Shown: positions 16,142 to 25,011, counted from the first letter of the stretch. The stretch is DNA of 64,000 nucleotides from PUMD01 sp964599275 (GCA_964599275.1 CAZRFK010000001.1:32960-96959); one strand, 5' to 3'. The notes: a model not told the origin generated them from the sequence alone. Program-made: numbers and translations.

Positions 16142-16861
16142 TTATTGCCAATCTAACAGCATTCGCCGCTGAATTATAACCGGTTCCAGGCCCTGCTCCT
16201 GAATACTTCGTCTCAGCTTGGGTGGAACCTCTCCATCTGGCGCCAAATGCCCACTGACTCCTACGCCAACAATTGGTAGATCCAGAGATTCTGATGCCTT
16301 CTGTATGATATTCAATCCACCCAGGATGGATTGTTGATCAGTAGATTCCCCCACATTAGCATTTGCAAATATTCCGTCGAGCTGGAGTCGCCCTGCTCCC
16401 TGCAAAACCTCCGCCTGTTTTTCAATGGCCTCTACAGTGTTGCTGCGCGGGCGACAACTGTTGACAACGAAGATGCATTTGGCCTCGGGCAGCTCTGTAA
16501 TTCTTCTCAACCCCCCGAGAACTCTTGTTCCAGCTTCACCGCCACCAGCATCTACTACGCAGCGCTCTGCCCCTCGAACTGATTGTATAATGGCCGGAGG
16601 CAGGACTGGCAGTTCTATCCCCTGAGAAAAAGCCGACGGGTAAAGCACTTCAACTCCAGCTTCGGTGAGCGTCTCCTGACGCTGGCGGGACCGAAAATAT
16701 GGGGTTACTACATCAAGATCTACCAGTAAGGTATCCTGGTGGTCCCGGCAGGACCAGCGGAGAGCAAGAGTCACCGCAAGTTCTGTCTTGCCGCTTCCGT
16801 ACTCTCCCACCAAAACCACCGGACTGTACGCTAACAATTCTTCACATCTGTTCTGACTCAT
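16142..16861 (-). CDS. P-loop ATP-binding protein of unknown role in the vor operon
   Basis: The function is unknown. The 239-residue product has a Walker A motif GEYGSGKTELAV (about residues 18-29) and a SIMIBI-like LLVDLDVVTPYFRSR. RCVVDAGGGEAGTRVLGGL follows, where Asp-Ala-Gly-Gly-Gly resembles the DxxG of ParA/MinD or CobQ-type P-loop proteins. No membrane segment is seen. The start ATG 16861 is three bases after the LeuDH stop, so it is translated with the dehydrogenase. Its location between the dehydrogenases and the oxidoreductase suggests a role in assembling or activating these enzymes, for example cofactor or cluster delivery. That is inference only. Confidence 0.8.
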   Translation of the reverse strand: MSQNRCEELLAYSPVVLVGEYGSGKTELAVTLALRWSCRDHQDTLLVDLDVVTPYFRSRQRQETLTEAGVEVLYPSAFSQGIELPVLPPAIIQSVRGAERCVVDAGGGEAGTRVLGGLRRITELPEAKCIFVVNSCRPRSNTVEAIEKQAEVLQGAGRLQLDGIFANANVGESTDQQSILGGLNIIQKASESLDLPIVGVGVSGHLAPDGEVPPKLRRSIQEQGLEPVIIQRRMLLDWQ

Positions 16862-16864
16862 AAC

Positions 16865-17926
16865 TCAAACCCGTATTCTTTTCACCTGGGCGATTTTCTC
16901 GATTCTGGCCTTAGCAACGGCATCGGCAGCTTCGTTTGTAGGAATACCTTCCTCTTCACTGGTGTGAAAGACTTCAAGCAGCCGATCATATATTTGCTCA
17001 ACTTTTCTCAGGGCCAGTTCTTTTTTGTAGCCACCGGGATAAAATTCATGAGCTACATTGATTACTCCTCCGCCATTAATTACGTAATCAGGAGCATAAA
17101 GGATGCCTCGTTCACGGAGCTGTTCTCCATGGATATCCTCAGCAAGCTGATTATTAGCCGCACCTGCAACAATACTGCACTTCAATTCATCGATTGTATC
17201 ATCATTGATGATTGCTCCAAGAGCACATGGAGCGAAAACATCACAATCGACTCCATAAATATCATCTGGGTTGACCTCTTCTGCATTAAACTTCTCAACT
17301 ACTTCTTCTACTCTCTCTGGGTAAATGTCAGAAACTAAAAGGTTGGCCCCTTCTTCATGTAGATACTCACAGAGGGCATATCCAACACTACCAATTCCCT
17401 GAACCGCAACAGTGATTCCCTCAAGATCATCAGAATCAAACATCCACTGGCAACAGGCTTTAATTCCTACATAAGTACCATAAGCTGTTACAGGTGAAGG
17501 ATCTCCAGATTTGTGCATCAGACCACACACGTGCTCTGTTTCTTCTGCCACGAAATCCATATCTTCGGGAGCAGTTCCAACATCCTCAGCAGTTATGTAA
17601 CGCCCACCCAGGCTGTCCACAAATCTACCAAAAGCCCTCCACAATTCTTCGCTTTTATCTTTTTGCGGATCGCCGATAATTACCGCTTTTCCGCCGCCCA
17701 GGTTCAATCCCATGGCAGAACTTTTGTAAGTCATACCTTTTGATAAACGTAGAACATCCACCAAAGCTTCTTCTTCTGAATCATAATCCCACATTCTAGT
17801 GCCACCCAAGCTGGGGCCTAAAGTTGTATCATGAATGGCTATAATTGCCTTCAATCCTGAGTTTTCGTCATGACAAAATACTACCTGTTCATGCCCCATT
17901 TCTTCTACTAACTCGAAAACTTCCAT
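16865..17926 (-). CDS. Leucine dehydrogenase (Glu/Leu/Phe/Val dehydrogenase family)
   Basis: It oxidatively deaminates branched-chain L-amino acids to 2-oxoacids with NAD+. The 353-residue product closely follows the LeuDH pattern: [17 protein letters not shown] and [23 protein letters not shown] with both substrate/catalytic lysines. The catalytic aspartate is in [13 protein letters not shown], and the NAD fold is [18 protein letters not shown] (about residues 172-191). [11 protein letters not shown] lies near the C terminus. The start is ATG 17926. It lies between a phenylalanine-dehydrogenase-like gene and the P-loop gene in the vor operon, so its oxoacid products feed the oxidoreductase. 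Valine or isoleucine specificity cannot be separated from leucine by sequence. Confidence 0.92.
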   Translation of the reverse strand: MEVFELVEEMGHEQVVFCHDENSGLKAIIAIHDTTLGPSLGGTRMWDYDSEEEALVDVLRLSKGMTYKSSAMGLNLGGGKAVIIGDPQKDKSEELWRAFGRFVDSLGGRYITAEDVGTAPEDMDFVAEETEHVCGLMHKSGDPSPVTAYGTYVGIKACCQWMFDSDDLEGITVAVQGIGSVGYALCEYLHEEGANLLVSDIYPERVEEVVEKFNAEEVNPDDIYGVDCDVFAPCALGAIINDDTIDELKCSIVAGAANNQLAEDIHGEQLRERGILYAPDYVINGGGVINVAHEFYPGGYKKELALRKVEQIYDRLLEVFHTSEEEGIPTNEAADAVAKARIEKIAQVKRIRV

Positions 17927-17957
17927 TATAGTTTTACACTCCTTTCAGGTTTATCTA

Positions 17958-19028
17958 TCAGTTCGGAAGATATATTCGGTTAACTTCTGCTAATTTTTCG
18001 ATGCGCTCCCAGACCATTTTATCGGCAGCAACGAACGGGGGAACGTCGTCCTGTTCCGCTCGAGAAAAACATTCCAGAAGCAGATCATAAAGGCCGGCTG
18101 TTTTACGCATCACACGATCACGGTTGAATCCTTGCATTTCATCAGCCACCTGAAGTAATCCTCCGGCATTTATTATGTAATCTGGCGCATAAAGGACGCC
18201 ACGTCGGTGCAGTTGTCGGCCTACCTGTTCGTCAGCCAGCTGATTATTGGCTGCTCCTGCTATAACCTTGCACTGCAGTCGATCAATAGTGTCTTCGTTT
18301 AATATTCCACCCATCGCGCAGGGTGCAAAAATGTCACAGTCAACGTCGTATATCTCTTCTGGAGCAACTACCTGAACATCATATTCTTCTTTCACGGCAG
18401 AGATCTGCTGTTCATCCACATCAGTTACATATACATCGCATCCTGCTTCTATCAGGTGATCCACCAGCACTGAACCTACTTTTCCCACGCCCTGTACAGC
18501 AACCGTCTTTCCATTCAGATCGTCGGTGCCCCATACATGAGCAGCGGTAGCTCGAATACCATGGAATACTCCATAAGCAGTAGTTATAGATGTATTACCG
18601 CTCCCACCCGCATACTCAGGTAGACCTACAAGCCATTTTGTTTCCTGACCGGCAACTACAAAGTCCTCATATTCAGTCCCCAGATCTGTTCCCGTGACAA
18701 AACGCCCGCGCATTCCGTCAATAAAGCGACCAAAAGCTCTCAGTAAAGCTTCATCTTTATCTTCATCAGGATCACCCCATATTACTGCCTTACCTCCACC
18801 GTGATTGCACTGTGTAACAGCTGATTTGGCAGTCATTCCCAGGGATAACCTGAGAACATCTTCGAGGGCCTCTTCTTCAGTGGGATAATCATACATTCGG
18901 CAACCACCCAACGCAGAGCCCAGGGTGGTATCATGCAGGGCTACAAAAGCCTTTAATCCACTCTCTTCATCATGAAAGAAAGTCACTTGCTCGTGACCAT
19001 CTCTGGCCATCTTATCAAAAACACCCAT
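17958..19028 (-). CDS. Phenylalanine dehydrogenase-like amino acid dehydrogenase
   Basis: This is a paralogue of the adjacent leucine dehydrogenase. The 356-residue product keeps the catalytic set: MTAK, GGGKAVIWGDP and TGTDLGT with the catalytic Asp. It resembles Bacillus-type phenylalanine dehydrogenases rather than LeuDH at diagnostic places: FVTGTDLGTEYEDF instead of [29 protein letters not shown], and VAVQGVGKVGSVL. The substrate-pocket stretch is TQCNHGGGK where LeuDH has GLNLGGGK, so specificity may be shifted even from known PheDH. The start is ATG 19028 because GGGAGGAT lies seven bases upstream. Upstream codons are not supported. It is the first gene of the amino-acid oxidation operon. 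Confidence 0.8.
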   Translation of the reverse strand: MGVFDKMARDGHEQVTFFHDEESGLKAFVALHDTTLGSALGGCRMYDYPTEEEALEDVLRLSLGMTAKSAVTQCNHGGGKAVIWGDPDEDKDEALLRAFGRFIDGMRGRFVTGTDLGTEYEDFVVAGQETKWLVGLPEYAGGSGNTSITTAYGVFHGIRATAAHVWGTDDLNGKTVAVQGVGKVGSVLVDHLIEAGCDVYVTDVDEQQISAVKEEYDVQVVAPEEIYDVDCDIFAPCAMGGILNEDTIDRLQCKVIAGAANNQLADEQVGRQLHRRGVLYAPDYIINAGGLLQVADEMQGFNRDRVMRKTAGLYDLLLECFSRAEQDDVPPFVAADKMVWERIEKLAEVNRIYLPN

Positions 19029-19189
19029 ACAATATCCTCCCTCATTCAACAATATTCTGATCAATCTGCTCTGTTCAGCACAAGCAGGTGATCAGTCGGC
19101 GTACAAAAACCACTTTCTATTAGCTAAATTCGTTATATAACGGTGAAATCCTTCCAAAGATTTAAAACTTGTGATTGTAGTAACGAACG

Positions 19190-19858
19190 TCAATCTACCA
19201 TTTGTTCAATCCGCTGTATTAGTCGTATCTGACCACTAGGATAAGCCACCCCCTCAATTATAACATCATACTCCGACTCATGCAGGATATTATCATTCCA
19301 AATAGCAATTAACGGGGGTTCATCTGCTAGGTCAATCAACTGCTCCCTGATCACATCTACACATTCATCAGAAGTAAGCAGCATCATTATTAAATGGTGA
19401 CTGTGCTTTTCTGAAAAACCATCAAGTATAATGTTCAGTGTATTGTACCTCTGACTTTCTTCCGGTAAAGTGAATGGACTGATCTTAACTTCAGCTCCTG
19501 CAGCATTTAGCATCTTTCTGATCTGTTGTTGAGCAGTGTTTTGATCATGGGCATCCTCGTTTTCACAAAACATCATTGTGATCTTAAATTCAGAAAGGCT
19601 ACCACAAACCAGAGAGGGAATCAGTTTCTGCAGGCTCTGGGTTCTGATTTCCCGAAAGTTTTTCTGTTCGTCGATGCGGGTCTGTAACTGCGTTGTTTCC
19701 TGCTTAAGTGAAGAAATACTTTCTTCTATATCAGCCAATATTGCTTCCTGGCCAACCTGTACCACCTCAGCACCTGGCAGGTGTATCCCCATCAACAGGC
19801 CTACACCTAACGCCACAAAAATGGAAACTATCGAAAGTAGATAAAATCGGCCATCCAT
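19190..19858 (-). CDS. MctB/DUF3186-like membrane-anchored protein (copper transporter annotation)
   Basis: The product of about 222 residues starts with a single membrane helix, FYLLSIVSIFVALGVGLLMG. This is the hallmark of the family named after mycobacterial copper-transport protein MctB. A coiled-coil segment follows (ILADIEESISSLKQETTQLQTRIDEQ, about residues 37-62), then an external alpha/beta domain. In Firmicutes this family often lies by SteA-like genes, and a real copper role is unproven. No metal-binding motif is evident. The start is ATG 19858 behind GGAGGTGG. A GTG ten codons upstream lacks its own site. It stands between spo0A and the amino-acid oxidation operon, separated from spo0A by the spo0A terminator. 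Confidence 0.72.
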   Translation of the reverse strand: MDGRFYLLSIVSIFVALGVGLLMGIHLPGAEVVQVGQEAILADIEESISSLKQETTQLQTRIDEQKNFREIRTQSLQKLIPSLVCGSLSEFKITMMFCENEDAHDQNTAQQQIRKMLNAAGAEVKISPFTLPEESQRYNTLNIILDGFSEKHSHHLIMMLLTSDECVDVIREQLIDLADEPPLIAIWNDNILHESEYDVIIEGVAYPSGQIRLIQRIEQMVD

Positions 19859-19912
19859 ACCTTCCACCTCCGGGGTTAGTTTTGACACTGCGAGGTGGAA
19901 TCATCCATGTGT

Positions 19913-19953
19913 AAAAAATGACGCAACCGCTAGTTTTTCAGACGATTGCGCCA
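19913..19953 (-). terminator. Rho-independent terminator after spo0A
   Basis: An 11- to 12-base stem with two wobbles (outer bases 19919 and 19953) is followed on the minus strand by six Ts (19913-19918). It lies 25 bases past the spo0A stop. Confidence 0.82.
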
Positions 19954-19978
19954 CAATCAAATTTATTTAGATAATAAC

Positions 19979-20857
19979 TCAAAACTGATTGGCAGCCTCT
20001 TTGCGTTTTCTCAATTTCATACGGACTCGATCTGCAATTAAAGCAATGAATTCAGAGTTTGTGGGTTTGCCTCGCCGAGAGTCAACAGTGTACCCGAAAT
20101 AGCGGGCCATGACATCTGTATTTCCTCTATTCCATGCTACCTCTATGGCATGCCGAATTGCTCTCTCCACACGTGATGCTGTGGTATCATACTCATCTGC
20201 TACTGCCGGATATAACTCTTTGGTTACCGCCTCCATCATATCTACATTTTCTACTACCATGGAGATGGCTGTTCTGATATAGCGGTAGCCTTTTATGTTA
20301 GCCGGAATACCCACAGATTGAATAATCGAAGTAATCTCACTGACTGGATCGAACACCGCGCTGTTTTCCTCCTGACCTGAATTTGCCCCTGTCCTGGTTG
20401 AGAAGTTCTTCTTGACGGCAGGGGACGAAGCCTGCTCTATCTCATCACCTCTCACAATTTCTATAATACGCTTGGCCAATAGGTTAAGATCAAAAGGCTT
20501 TAGAATGAAGTAATCTGCTCCCAACTCAAAAGCCCGGCGGGTGATTTGCTCCTGTCCAAAGGCGGTCAGGACCAATACTCTTGGCTTGGAGCTGAAGTTG
20601 CGTTTTTTCATACGCTCCAGCACACCAATCCCGTCCAGGCGAGGCATAACAATATCCAGCAGAATAATATCGGGAGCCTCATCCTCCAGTTCATGCATCA
20701 ATTCTCTGCCGTCATGTACAGTTCCAATCAAATTGAGATCTTCTTGCTGCCGGATAAATTGTCCTACCAGCTGACAGAGTTCCTCATTATCATCGGCTAT
20801 CAATACATCTATCGCTGATTTATGAGTGCTTTCCTCCACAATATCGTCCTCTCCCAT
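19979..20857 (-). CDS. spo0A: Sporulation master regulator Spo0A
   Basis: Spo0A is the response regulator that commits the cell to sporulation. The 292-residue product has a receiver domain (about residues 14-135). The phospho-acceptor Asp is in PDIILLDIVMPRLDG, with acidic residues IADDNEE, the Thr in VLVLTAFGQ and the Lys in YFILKPFD. A linker of about 40 residues precedes the DNA-binding domain (about 170-290). That domain has the Spo0A recognition region SRVERAIRHAIEVAWNRG and VMARYFGYTVDSRRGKPTNSEFIALIAD. The start is ATG 20857. It lies 104 bases after spoIVB on the same strand, the conserved spoIVB-spo0A arrangement, with its own sigma-H-like promoter in between. Confidence 0.97.
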   Translation of the reverse strand: MGEDDIVEESTHKSAIDVLIADDNEELCQLVGQFIRQQEDLNLIGTVHDGRELMHELEDEAPDIILLDIVMPRLDGIGVLERMKKRNFSSKPRVLVLTAFGQEQITRRAFELGADYFILKPFDLNLLAKRIIEIVRGDEIEQASSPAVKKNFSTRTGANSGQEENSAVFDPVSEITSIIQSVGIPANIKGYRYIRTAISMVVENVDMMEAVTKELYPAVADEYDTTASRVERAIRHAIEVAWNRGNTDVMARYFGYTVDSRRGKPTNSEFIALIADRVRMKLRKRKEAANQF

Positions 20858-20897
20858 GATTTGCCCCGGTGATGATTTAATAAATACTGTAGTATCG

Positions 20898-20927
20898 ATG
20901 TTCTCCGAATTAGACCGTCAATCCTGC
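20898..20927 (-). promoter_or_regulatory. Predicted sigma-H promoter of spo0A
   Basis: Minus-strand GCAGGATTG (20919-20927) and GGAGAACAT (20898-20906) are 12 bases apart. They match the sigma-H consensus RNAGGAWWW-N11/12-RNNGAATWW at 16 of 18 positions. The site is 41 bases before the spo0A start, where Bacillus has the sigma-H promoter Ps. No clear 0A-box (TGTCGAA) was found beside it. Confidence 0.55.
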
Positions 20928-20961
20928 TCAATTATCAGCGCAAGATTCTACATTTTTCGCC

Positions 20962-22329
20962 TCACCACTCGCGAAAAGCGGCGATTCCTATTAGATGGGA
21001 CCTTCTGGCAGATGCGTTTTTTGAGCTAAGCAAACCCATTTCGCATGCTAACCACTCTGCATATATTCCGTATCCTCTTTTTGGATCACTCATGAGAACA
21101 TGCGTTACGGCACCAACAAGTTTTCCATTCTGAATCAACGGACTTCCGCTCATGCCCTGTACAATTCCACCGGTTTTATCCAGAAGATCTGAATCAGTTA
21201 TCCGCAATACCATTCCCTTTTGATCTGGGGTATTCTGGCGGCGAGTTTCCTCAATCTGTACATCAAATTTTCGAACTTCTTCTCCCTCAATAACTGTTAT
21301 CATTTCTGCAGGCCCAGCTTCGACTTGATGCTGAAATGCTACAGGTAGGGGTTCTGAGAAATGATGCTCGGAGGGCATGTTCCAAAGATGTCCCACTACT
21401 CCGAACGGCGTGTTGGCGTCTACATTTCCCATGGCCTCATCTGGTGACGAAAAAACACCTATTTTCTCCCCTGGCTTACCTCTATCAGCAGTGCTTATAT
21501 CAGTGACATCTGCAGATACTATATATCCCTTCCGCACTGGTATGGGTATCCGTACCTGAGGTTCTATTATTTGATGTCCCAGTGCCAGATAATGCCGGGT
21601 ATCATGGTCGTAAGCAGTCAACGTCCCAACTCCAGCAGTGCCATCTTTAACCCACAATCCAATGCGATAAGATTCTTCATTAACATCAAACCTGGGACTT
21701 AAAGGAACTTCGAGGGTGTCATCATTCCTCCCCACTGTCATAATTAACAACTCATCCTCATTGTTATTAATAATTTCGGCCAGGTGCTCCTTACCCTCAA
21801 CAGGAGTCTCATTGACAGCCAGGATTAAGTCACCAGCCCGCATTCCCGCTTCTCGTGCAGGATAAACATCTCCCGAATCAGTTATCACTGCTGTAGGCTC
21901 AATGACCAGCACTCCGGCAGATTCCAAAAGGACTCCAATTGATTGTCCACCAGGCATAACCTCCACCGGAGTCACTGCTTCGACTGCAACATTTCTAAAT
22001 GGCAGAATCCCCAGTAACCGTATTTCCAGATGCCCAGCACCTGGTTCAGCAGCAGAAACTGTTAAATCAGAAGTATGAAAAATCTGTTTAGCTTCTCCCA
22101 GGCTTCTTCCATTAATCATCACATTAAAATCATCAATCTCTCTCCTGTGAACAGAAAGATATATAGGAAGGTCTGTCAAAAGTTCCTTACCATAATCTTC
22201 TCCCGGAACAATTTGAATGTGCTCAGGCATAGAGACAAGAGATTGATAAGCCTCAGAACTGCAGAGCAACATAATGACAAAGATCATCAGAATTCCAATG
22301 TATTTTCGACGATTGAGTTCAAAACCCAT
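20962..22329 (-). CDS. spoIVB: SpoIVB serine peptidase
   Basis: SpoIVB is secreted from the forespore into the intermembrane space. There it cleaves SpoIVFA to trigger pro-sigma-K processing. The 455-residue product has an N-terminal membrane/signal helix (YIGILMIFVIMLLCSSEA). A PDZ domain follows (about residues 125-205, with YPAREAGMRAGDLILAVN). The S55 peptidase domain has catalytic His in YLALGHQI and catalytic Ser in GIVQGMSGSPLIQNGK. The usual GHG beside the His is GHQ here, a small variation. The start is ATG 22329 with AAGGAG upstream. It precedes spo0A as in most spore formers. The 206 bases between it and the divergent gltX must hold both promoters, but I could not identify them convincingly. 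Confidence 0.95.
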   Translation of the reverse strand: MGFELNRRKYIGILMIFVIMLLCSSEAYQSLVSMPEHIQIVPGEDYGKELLTDLPIYLSVHRREIDDFNVMINGRSLGEAKQIFHTSDLTVSAAEPGAGHLEIRLLGILPFRNVAVEAVTPVEVMPGGQSIGVLLESAGVLVIEPTAVITDSGDVYPAREAGMRAGDLILAVNETPVEGKEHLAEIINNNEDELLIMTVGRNDDTLEVPLSPRFDVNEESYRIGLWVKDGTAGVGTLTAYDHDTRHYLALGHQIIEPQVRIPIPVRKGYIVSADVTDISTADRGKPGEKIGVFSSPDEAMGNVDANTPFGVVGHLWNMPSEHHFSEPLPVAFQHQVEAGPAEMITVIEGEEVRKFDVQIEETRRQNTPDQKGMVLRITDSDLLDKTGGIVQGMSGSPLIQNGKLVGAVTHVLMSDPKRGYGIYAEWLACEMGLLSSKNASARRSHLIGIAAFREW

Positions 22330-22556
22330 ATCTTTGCTCCTTCCCTGCTTATGCTTTACAATTCACTGTCGGTTGCGCAGGGTTTAGATTCTTCAAAGAC
22401 GCGGGAAGCTATGTTTCAAAATGTTTGACAGATCCGTAGATTTAGACCGTAAACGTCGGGCTTGTACAGTGATAAACATTGCCATATGATAAAAGTTGTT
22501 AGTCTTGCGTTTGGACATAAATTTAATTTTCGTAAATGAATGGGGGAATTTTTGCT

Positions 22557-23975
22557 GTGAATGTACGTGTTAGGTTTGCACCCAGCCCGACTGGATATAT
22601 GCACATCGGGAATGTAAGAACTGCCTTATTCAACTGGCTCTTTGCTCGACAGAAGAACGGCCTTTTTATACTGCGCATTGAGGATACTGACTTACAGCGA
22701 AACGTTGAGGATGCAGTAGATGTAATTACTGAAGGACTATCCTGGATTGGAATGGACTGGGATGAAGGCCCTGAAGTGGGAGGAGACTACGGCCCATACT
22801 TCCAGAGTCAACGTCTCGATCTTTATCATGAACATGCCCAGATACTTCTACAGAACGATCGGGCGTACGTCTGTACCTGCAGCCCAGATAAAGAGGAAAC
22901 TGACTGTCGCTGCAGGGATAAAATGGATGAAGATAAACAGATCTCTGAGGGCAACGCTGTAAAGTTTGTTAATCCCGGTGGAACTACTGAATTTGCTGAT
23001 ATAGTCCAGGATGAACTCTCTTTCGAAAATGAACAATTTGGAGACTATATCCTGATAAAATCGGATGAAACGCCAACTTACAATTTTGCAAATGTCGTCG
23101 ATGACCATGCAATGGACATTACCCACGTCATAAGAGGCGACGACCACGTTTCCAATACTCCCAGACAGTTGATGCTTTATGAGGCCTTTGATTTTGAACC
23201 ACCGAAATTTGCCCACCTTCCGCAGATTCTTGCAGATGATGGAGCTCGTATGAGTAAAAGGCATGGGGCGGCCTCCTTAAATGAACTCCGAGACCGAGGA
23301 TTTTTGCCTCAAGCAACAATGAATTACCTGGCACTTTTAGGCTGGGCACCCGAAGGGGAAAGAGAGTTTTTGGATACGGAACAGTTAATACAGGAGTTTC
23401 AGCTGGACAGGGTAAATAAATCTCCAGCCCAGTTCAATATGAAAAGACTTATACACCTGAACTCTCTGCATATGGAAGAAACCCCGCTTGAAGAAAGAGC
23501 AAAACTCGCAGCGAACATCCTGAAGGACCAATCTTTAATAGATGCCGAGAACCTCGATTCTCCCGAAGTGATGAAGAAGATATCCGCAATTGTGGAGGCA
23601 TTGGGAACAAGATTCAAGTATGGAGAACACATCCTGGATTACGGTGCTCACTTTTTCTCCGACGAATACCTTGAAATAGATGAGGATCTGTATTCCTATT
23701 TGTCTGAACCTTCTGTCCGTGCCGCCCTGCGGGATTCTGCCAGCAAATTTGAACAGCTAGCGCAATGGACCATTGACAATATTGAGCAGGTCATCAGAGA
23801 TACAGCAGACGCCCACGACTTGAAAGCCGCTCCTTTGATTCATGCATTGAGGGTATCTCTATCCGGAAAAACCGTCGGCCCGGGCCTGTTTACCCTGGTG
23901 CATCTTGTTGGGCAGGATGAATGTGCCAGGCGCATTGAAAGTGCCCTTGAACAGGTTGAACAAAAAACGAACTGA
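22557..23975 (+). CDS. gltX: Glutamyl-tRNA synthetase
   Basis: It charges tRNA-Glu, and in many Firmicutes also tRNA-Gln for later amidation. The product of about 472 residues is class I: VRFAPSPTGYMHIGNVRTALF with the HIGH-type MHIG and ARMSKRHGAAS as the KMSKS-type motif. A Cys-rich insertion YVCTCSPDKEETDCRCRDK is in the place of the zinc-binding element. The anticodon-binding domain fills the C terminus. The start is GTG 22557, nine bases after GGGGGA and giving the usual N terminus. An ATG seven codons upstream overlaps that site. It is one of the few plus-strand genes and is followed by a strong terminator. Confidence 0.95.
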   Translation: MNVRVRFAPSPTGYMHIGNVRTALFNWLFARQKNGLFILRIEDTDLQRNVEDAVDVITEGLSWIGMDWDEGPEVGGDYGPYFQSQRLDLYHEHAQILLQNDRAYVCTCSPDKEETDCRCRDKMDEDKQISEGNAVKFVNPGGTTEFADIVQDELSFENEQFGDYILIKSDETPTYNFANVVDDHAMDITHVIRGDDHVSNTPRQLMLYEAFDFEPPKFAHLPQILADDGARMSKRHGAASLNELRDRGFLPQATMNYLALLGWAPEGEREFLDTEQLIQEFQLDRVNKSPAQFNMKRLIHLNSLHMEETPLEERAKLAANILKDQSLIDAENLDSPEVMKKISAIVEALGTRFKYGEHILDYGAHFFSDEYLEIDEDLYSYLSEPSVRAALRDSASKFEQLAQWTIDNIEQVIRDTADAHDLKAAPLIHALRVSLSGKTVGPGLFTLVHLVGQDECARRIESALEQVEQKTN

Positions 23976-24006
23976 ATCTAATTGTTCCACTATAATCTAA
24001 TCTACT

Positions 24007-24040
24007 GGAGGCCCGAAACCATATCTGGGCCTCCATTTTC
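24007..24040 (+). terminator. Rho-independent terminator after gltX
   Basis: A perfect eight-base stem (24007-24014 with 24027-24034) is followed by ATTTTCATCTTCTT, 31 bases past the gltX stop. Confidence 0.8.
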
Positions 24041-24222
24041 ATCTTCTTCGCTTTTATATCCCACTCAGAATGATAATTTCTACTCCCAAGGCGCAGGATT
24101 ATGGATTTATTTAGAGAAGAATTTACTACAAACCCCCATTTTCGTTTATCCTCCCCTGCCTTTAAATTATGAATTTGGTAGGTACGTGAATCAGGTAGAC
24201 CCTAGGAGGGGAGCTACAGTCG

Positions 24223-24930
24223 ATGAATATCGCCAGAAGGGATGAGTTTGCCCGTTTCGCAAAGATAGTGGGCATGGCAACCACCTACATACATGAAATC
24301 AAGAATCGTTTGACCGTCATTCGTTCCCATGCCCAGATTGCTCATATCAGTGACAGAGAAGCATCTGCACATCTTGACTCCATAATCCATCAGGTGGATT
24401 ACATTAATGAACTTTTCAATGGTATAGTTAGTGGGTTCAAGCCCACTGAAAAAGATACTATTGAATATGATTATCTGAATCAAATTATCGAGGAAACTAT
24501 AGAATTTAACTCCCCCCGTATCGAGAAAAAAGAGATTGATATCATTACTGCCATCCAGGATGACATAAAGAAATCCAAGCATCTCGCAGAATATATACGA
24601 TGCGTTCTATTCATCCTTATTGACAATGCAGTCGCAGCCACCCCACATGGAGGGCAGATCACTATCAGCTGCTACTGCAATCAGAGGCAAATGGTAATTA
24701 GGATAATAGATACAGGCCCTGGAATCCGCTCTGAAGAAAAGAAGAAAATTTTCGAGCCGTTTTATTCAGATAAACAAACAGGTTTTGGACTGGGACTGTA
24801 TTTGGCCCAGTTTTTGGTACATGAACTGCTTGATGGGAGAATGCAGGTCAATTCAGAATTGGGAGAGGGCACAGAGTTTATCATTACTACTTTTCCTGCT
24901 AGAAGCCCTGCGTGCTATTCAACCATATAA
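24223..24930 (+). CDS. Soluble histidine kinase without sensor domain
   Basis: The 235-residue product consists only of a transmitter. The dimerisation/phosphoacceptor segment is ATTYIHEIKNRLTVIRSH (His at about residue 27). The GHKL ATPase motifs are the N box LIDNAVAATPHGG, G1 DTGPGI, F box FEPFYSDK and G2 GFGLGLYLA. No membrane helix or PAS domain precedes it, so input must come from a partner protein or the cytoplasm. The H-box with HEIKN resembles the sporulation kinases and NtrB class. The start is ATG 24223 after AGGAGGGG. No response regulator gene adjoins it, but spo0A lies about 3.4 kb away. A role in the Spo0A phosphorelay is possible, by inference. Confidence 0.88.
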   Translation: MNIARRDEFARFAKIVGMATTYIHEIKNRLTVIRSHAQIAHISDREASAHLDSIIHQVDYINELFNGIVSGFKPTEKDTIEYDYLNQIIEETIEFNSPRIEKKEIDIITAIQDDIKKSKHLAEYIRCVLFILIDNAVAATPHGGQITISCYCNQRQMVIRIIDTGPGIRSEEKKKIFEPFYSDKQTGFGLGLYLAQFLVHELLDGRMQVNSELGEGTEFIITTFPARSPACYSTI

Positions 24931-24939
24931 TAAAAATTG

Positions 24940-25011
24940 TGACCCCAGCGGGAATTGAACCCGCGTCTTCAGCTTGAAAGGCTGATGTCTTCGCCACTTG
25001 ACTATGGGGCC
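24940..25011 (-). tRNA. tRNA-Glu (TTC)
   Basis: A 72-base cloverleaf. The acceptor arm GGCCCCA pairs with TGGGGTC (one wobble), the T loop is GGTTCAATTCC, and the anticodon loop CTTTCAA has anticodon TTC. The CCA end is not encoded. It is the first of three minus-strand tRNAs downstream of sigA in coordinate terms. Confidence 0.95.

Noticed and set aside
23982..24245. 87-codon plus-strand ORF between gltX and the histidine kinase
   Set aside because: It runs through the gltX terminator and overlaps the kinase start, and its translation resembles no protein.
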